Assembly (NCBI GenBank): GCA_016795125.1 | Contig: JAEUIG010000664.1 | Location: 1 to 6,379, forward strand | Direction of reading: 5' to 3' | DNA from: Planctomycetaceae bacterium | Lineage (GTDB): Bacteria > Planctomycetota > Planctomycetia > Planctomycetales > Planctomycetaceae | DNA: 6,379 nucleotides | Shown: one piece after another, positions 4,713 to 6,379 of the stretch | How the letters are laid out: each line of letters starts with the position of its first letter | Position numbering within the stretch: position 1 is the first letter of the stretch | Notes under the pieces: generated by a model | What the model saw: the letters and a program-made list of their open reading frames with translations, nothing else | What the model was told of the DNA's origin: nothing | Database searches by the model: none | Position numbers and translations under genes: made by a program

Positions 4713-5906
4713 ATGAAGGTATTGGTAGCCAATCTCGGCTCGACCAGCTTCAAGTATCGGCTGTTCGATATGGAGACCGAGGCGCAACTGGCGCGCGGGG
4801 GGATTGAGCGCATCGGCCAGGATGCCGAAGGCGGGTGTTTCGTCGAGATCGACGGCAAACGCAGCGATCGGCCGCAGCGTGTCAAGGACCACGCCGCGGC
4901 CGTGCAGATCTGTCTCGACCAGTTGACCGATCCCGCAGGCGGTTGCCTCAAGTCGGTGGACGAGGTCGCTGCGATCGGCTTCAAGGCCGTGTTTGCCGGC
5001 AAGCTGAGCGGAGTGCGGATCGTCACCCCGGAACTGCTGGACACGATGGAGGCACTGGCCGACGTCGCGCCGGCGCATAATCCGCCCTATGCGCGGGCGA
5101 TGCGACAACTCCAGGCGGCGTTCCCGCAGATTCCGCTCGTGGCCGCGCTGGAAACGGCGTTCCACGAGACGATCCCGGAGGAGAACCGCACTTACGCGGT
5201 CCCCTACGAATGGAAGGCCGACTGCGAGGTCCAGAAGTGGGGGTACCACGGCGCGAGCCACCGGTACATCGGCACGCGGATCGCGCAACTTATCGGCCGC
5301 GACGACCTGCGGGTGATCTCGTGTCACCTCGGCGGCAGCAATTCGCTGTGTGCGATGCGTGGAGGTGTGTCTCAGGCAAATACGCTCGGCATGACGCCGC
5401 AGACCGGCCTGCCGCACAACAACCGCGTTGGAGACTTCGACCCGTTTGCATTGCCCCTGCTGATGAGGAAGACCGGCAAGAGCCTCACGGAACTGCTGGC
5501 CGACCTGTCGGAGCGGAGCGGACTGCTGGGAATCAGCGGCCTTTCCGGAGATGTGCGCGACCTGGAGCAGGCGGCCGAACAGGGACACGCACGAGCCGAC
5601 CTGGCGCTCAAGGTGTTCGTGGCGGAAATCCGCCGGTACCTGGGATCGTACCTGGTCGTCCTCAATGGGGCGGACGCGATCGTGTTTACCGGCGGGATTG
5701 GAGAGAACAGCCAGCGCGTTCGGCGCGAGGTCTGCGCGAAGCTCGGCTTTGCCGACATCAAGCTCGATCCGCACCTGAACGAAACTGCAAAAGGGGAAGC
5801 CCGCATCTCGGCGAAGGACAGTCGGGTCGAGATCTGGACGGTCCCGACGAACGAGGAAATCGTCGTCGCACGGCAGTCGGTGGAGTGTCTAGGGTCCAGG
5901 GTCTAG
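4713..5906 (+). CDS. Acetate/propionate kinase family protein (divergent), probable acyl-phosphate kinase of the BMC pathway
   Basis: A 397-residue ASKHA-fold kinase, near the usual ~400. Acetate kinases make ATP from acyl-phosphate, here presumably using PduL's product. Seen: N7 and GSTS (9-12) at the phosphate loop, HNP (122-124), HETIP (151-155), GYHG (177-180), CHLGGSNS (204-211), R238 in NNRVGDFDP, GGIGEN (327-332), and PTNEE (378-382). Several normally conserved sites differ: GHRVVHGG is replaced by GFKAVFAG (89-96), placing K91 where the family has catalytic Arg91. DTAFH is replaced by ETAFH, placing E147 at the catalytic Asp. GTRSGD reads NNRVGD. These are eye alignments to the Methanosarcina enzyme. 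GGAG lies 8 nt before the ATG. The last five codons and the TAG stop come from the heptamer repeat of unit 2. It may use lactyl- or propionyl-phosphate instead of acetyl-phosphate. Confidence 0.88.
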   Translation: MKVLVANLGSTSFKYRLFDMETEAQLARGGIERIGQDAEGGCFVEIDGKRSDRPQRVKDHAAAVQICLDQLTDPAGGCLKSVDEVAAIGFKAVFAGKLSGVRIVTPELLDTMEALADVAPAHNPPYARAMRQLQAAFPQIPLVAALETAFHETIPEENRTYAVPYEWKADCEVQKWGYHGASHRYIGTRIAQLIGRDDLRVISCHLGGSNSLCAMRGGVSQANTLGMTPQTGLPHNNRVGDFDPFALPLLMRKTGKSLTELLADLSERSGLLGISGLSGDVRDLEQAAEQGHARADLALKVFVAEIRRYLGSYLVVLNGADAIVFTGGIGENSQRVRREVCAKLGFADIKLDPHLNETAKGEARISAKDSRVEIWTVPTNEEIVVARQSVECLGSRV

Positions 5907-6308
5907 GGTCCAGAGACATGTTCAAGTTCGAGAAACTAGACGTGTGGCAAGCAGCAATCGAGTATGCGGACGCGGTTTATCGCTGTACGCGCGAGTTTCC
6001 GGCGGACGAACGGTTTGGATTGACGAGTCAGGTTCGGCGTGCCGCCGTATCGGTGTCATCGAACATCGCGGAGGGGGGAGGTCGCGGTTCCAATCGTGAC
6101 TTCATTCGTTTTACACAGATTGCATACGGTTCTCTGATGGAGTCGATCTCGCAGCTGCAAATCGCACGTCGTCAGGGGTTTCTGAAAGACGAGCTGTATC
6201 AGGACGTTTACCAGCTTGCGGAACGGGTTGCGCGGATGCTGAGCGGATTGCGAACAAGCATGGAGCGGACCTCAGGCAACAACCAACCCTAGGCCCTGGA
6301 CTCTAGAC
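5887..6308 (+). mobile_element. Inverted-repeat unit 2 carrying a four-helix-bundle gene
   Basis: The left arm (5887-5909) and right arm (6286-6308) are inverted copies matching at 21 of 23 positions. Both mismatches (5893/6302 and 5902/6293) become G·U pairs in RNA, giving a continuous 23-bp RNA stem around the gene. The left side is a tandem of GTCTAGG, GTCCAGG, GTCTAGG, GTCCAGA. The right arm contains the same heptamers inverted. The left arm overlaps the kinase 3' end and supplies its stop codon; the right arm supplies the stop of the four-helix-bundle gene. The unit ends 10 bp before the BMC-P start. Arm sequence differs from unit 1, but the architecture and gene are the same. No transposase is present; mobility is inferred. 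Confidence 0.6.
5918..6292 (+). CDS. Four-helix-bundle protein (23S rRNA intervening-sequence protein family), copy 2
   Basis: A 124-residue paralogue of the gene at 3628-3978. It has the same start (MFKFEKLDVWQ) and signature (ERFGLTSQVRRAAVS, 31-45), then NIAEGGGRG (49-57), DFIRF (61-65) and the helical C-terminus ARMLSGLR. The frame is open far upstream through the kinase gene, but that part is only the shadow of the kinase. The family N-terminus fixes the start at the ATG of 5918, 11 bp after the kinase stop. Only a weak purine tract (AGAG) precedes it, unlike copy 1. The last residues (NNQP) and the TAG stop lie in or next to the right repeat arm, giving a slightly longer C-terminus than copy 1. 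The function is unknown; nucleic-acid binding is likely from the basic character and the family. Confidence 0.88.
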   Translation: MFKFEKLDVWQAAIEYADAVYRCTREFPADERFGLTSQVRRAAVSVSSNIAEGGGRGSNRDFIRFTQIAYGSLMESISQLQIARRQGFLKDELYQDVYQLAERVARMLSGLRTSMERTSGNNQP

Positions 6309-6318
6309 CTCCCCAGCC

Positions 6319-6379
6319 ATGTTTATCGCCAAAGTCACCGGCAGCCTCGTCTCGACCCAAAAAGTTCCGGAGATGACCG
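6319..6379 (+). CDS. BMC-P vertex protein (EutN/CcmL family), 5' end only
   Basis: The frame from the ATG at 6319 reads MFIAKVTGSLVSTQKVPEMT and runs off the window after 20 codons. The start M-x-IAKVxGxxVSTxK is characteristic of EutN/CcmL/PduN pentamer proteins, which close the vertices of BMC shells; full-length members have about 85-100 residues. It begins 26 bp after the second four-helix-bundle gene and 10 bp after the right repeat arm. No Shine-Dalgarno is visible because the repeat fills that space. Its position after the kinase fits PVM-type BMC operons, which usually carry several BMC-P genes, an aldehyde dehydrogenase and a class II aldolase further on; those would lie outside this window. 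Confidence 0.85.
   Translation, partial: MFIAKVTGSLVSTQKVPEMT

Noticed and set aside
4623..5774. 383-codon open frame on the minus strand
   Set aside because: It lies opposite the kinase gene, has no family motifs, and is a by-product of GC-rich codon use on the other strand.
5210..6292. Long open frame fusing the four-helix-bundle protein to an upstream extension
   Set aside because: The upstream part is an out-of-frame shadow of the kinase with Arg/Pro-rich, featureless translation; the family N-terminus begins at the ATG of 5918.
3628..6292. Diversity-generating retroelement, because the small proteins resemble Avd
   Set aside because: No reverse transcriptase, no template/variable repeat pair and no C-type lectin target are present in the window.

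Overview
The window carries the front part of a bacterial microcompartment (BMC) locus, preceded by the tail of an unrelated efflux gene. GC-rich coding sequence and the order deoR – pduL – BMC-H – BMC-H – acetate-kinase-like – BMC-P point to a member of the Planctomycetota/Verrucomicrobiota and to the PVM-type BMC, shown in Planctopirus limnophila to serve growth on L-fucose and L-rhamnose. The taxonomic call is inference from gene content; no rRNA or marker gene is present.

Layout, all on the + strand: 1-1673 is the 3' part of an RND (HAE1-type) efflux pump gene. 1674-2001 is a non-coding gap holding a candidate sigma70 promoter and a 20-bp-spaced direct repeat. 2002-2751 is a DeoR-family regulator. 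2862-3569 is PduL (phosphotransacylase) with an N-terminal encapsulation-type helix. 4033-4344 and 4412-4675 are two hexameric shell proteins (BMC-H). 4713-5906 is a divergent acetate/propionate-kinase-family protein. 6319 to the window end is the start of a pentameric vertex protein (BMC-P, EutN/CcmL family).

Two small genes (3628-3978 and 5918-6292) interrupt this operon. Both encode four-helix-bundle proteins of the 23S rRNA intervening-sequence protein (IVP) family and are about 57% identical to each other by hand count. Each is enclosed by long inverted repeats (33 bp, 27 matching; 23 bp, 21 matching). The arms are built from degenerate 7-bp repeats whose sequence differs between the two units but is shared by the two arms of one unit. 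They look like 23S-rRNA-type intervening sequences placed between protein genes. A third heptamer array without a four-helix-bundle gene lies just upstream of pduL. This is the most unusual thing in the window.

How the genes work together (inference from family knowledge): the regulator senses a sugar-phosphate intermediate and controls the operon. An aldehyde such as lactaldehyde is presumably oxidised to an acyl-CoA inside the shell by enzymes outside this window. PduL converts acyl-CoA to acyl-phosphate and recycles CoA. The kinase makes ATP from acyl-phosphate. BMC-H and BMC-P build the shell. Both PduL and the kinase carry substitutions at residues normally considered catalytic or metal-binding, which may reflect an unusual acyl substrate.
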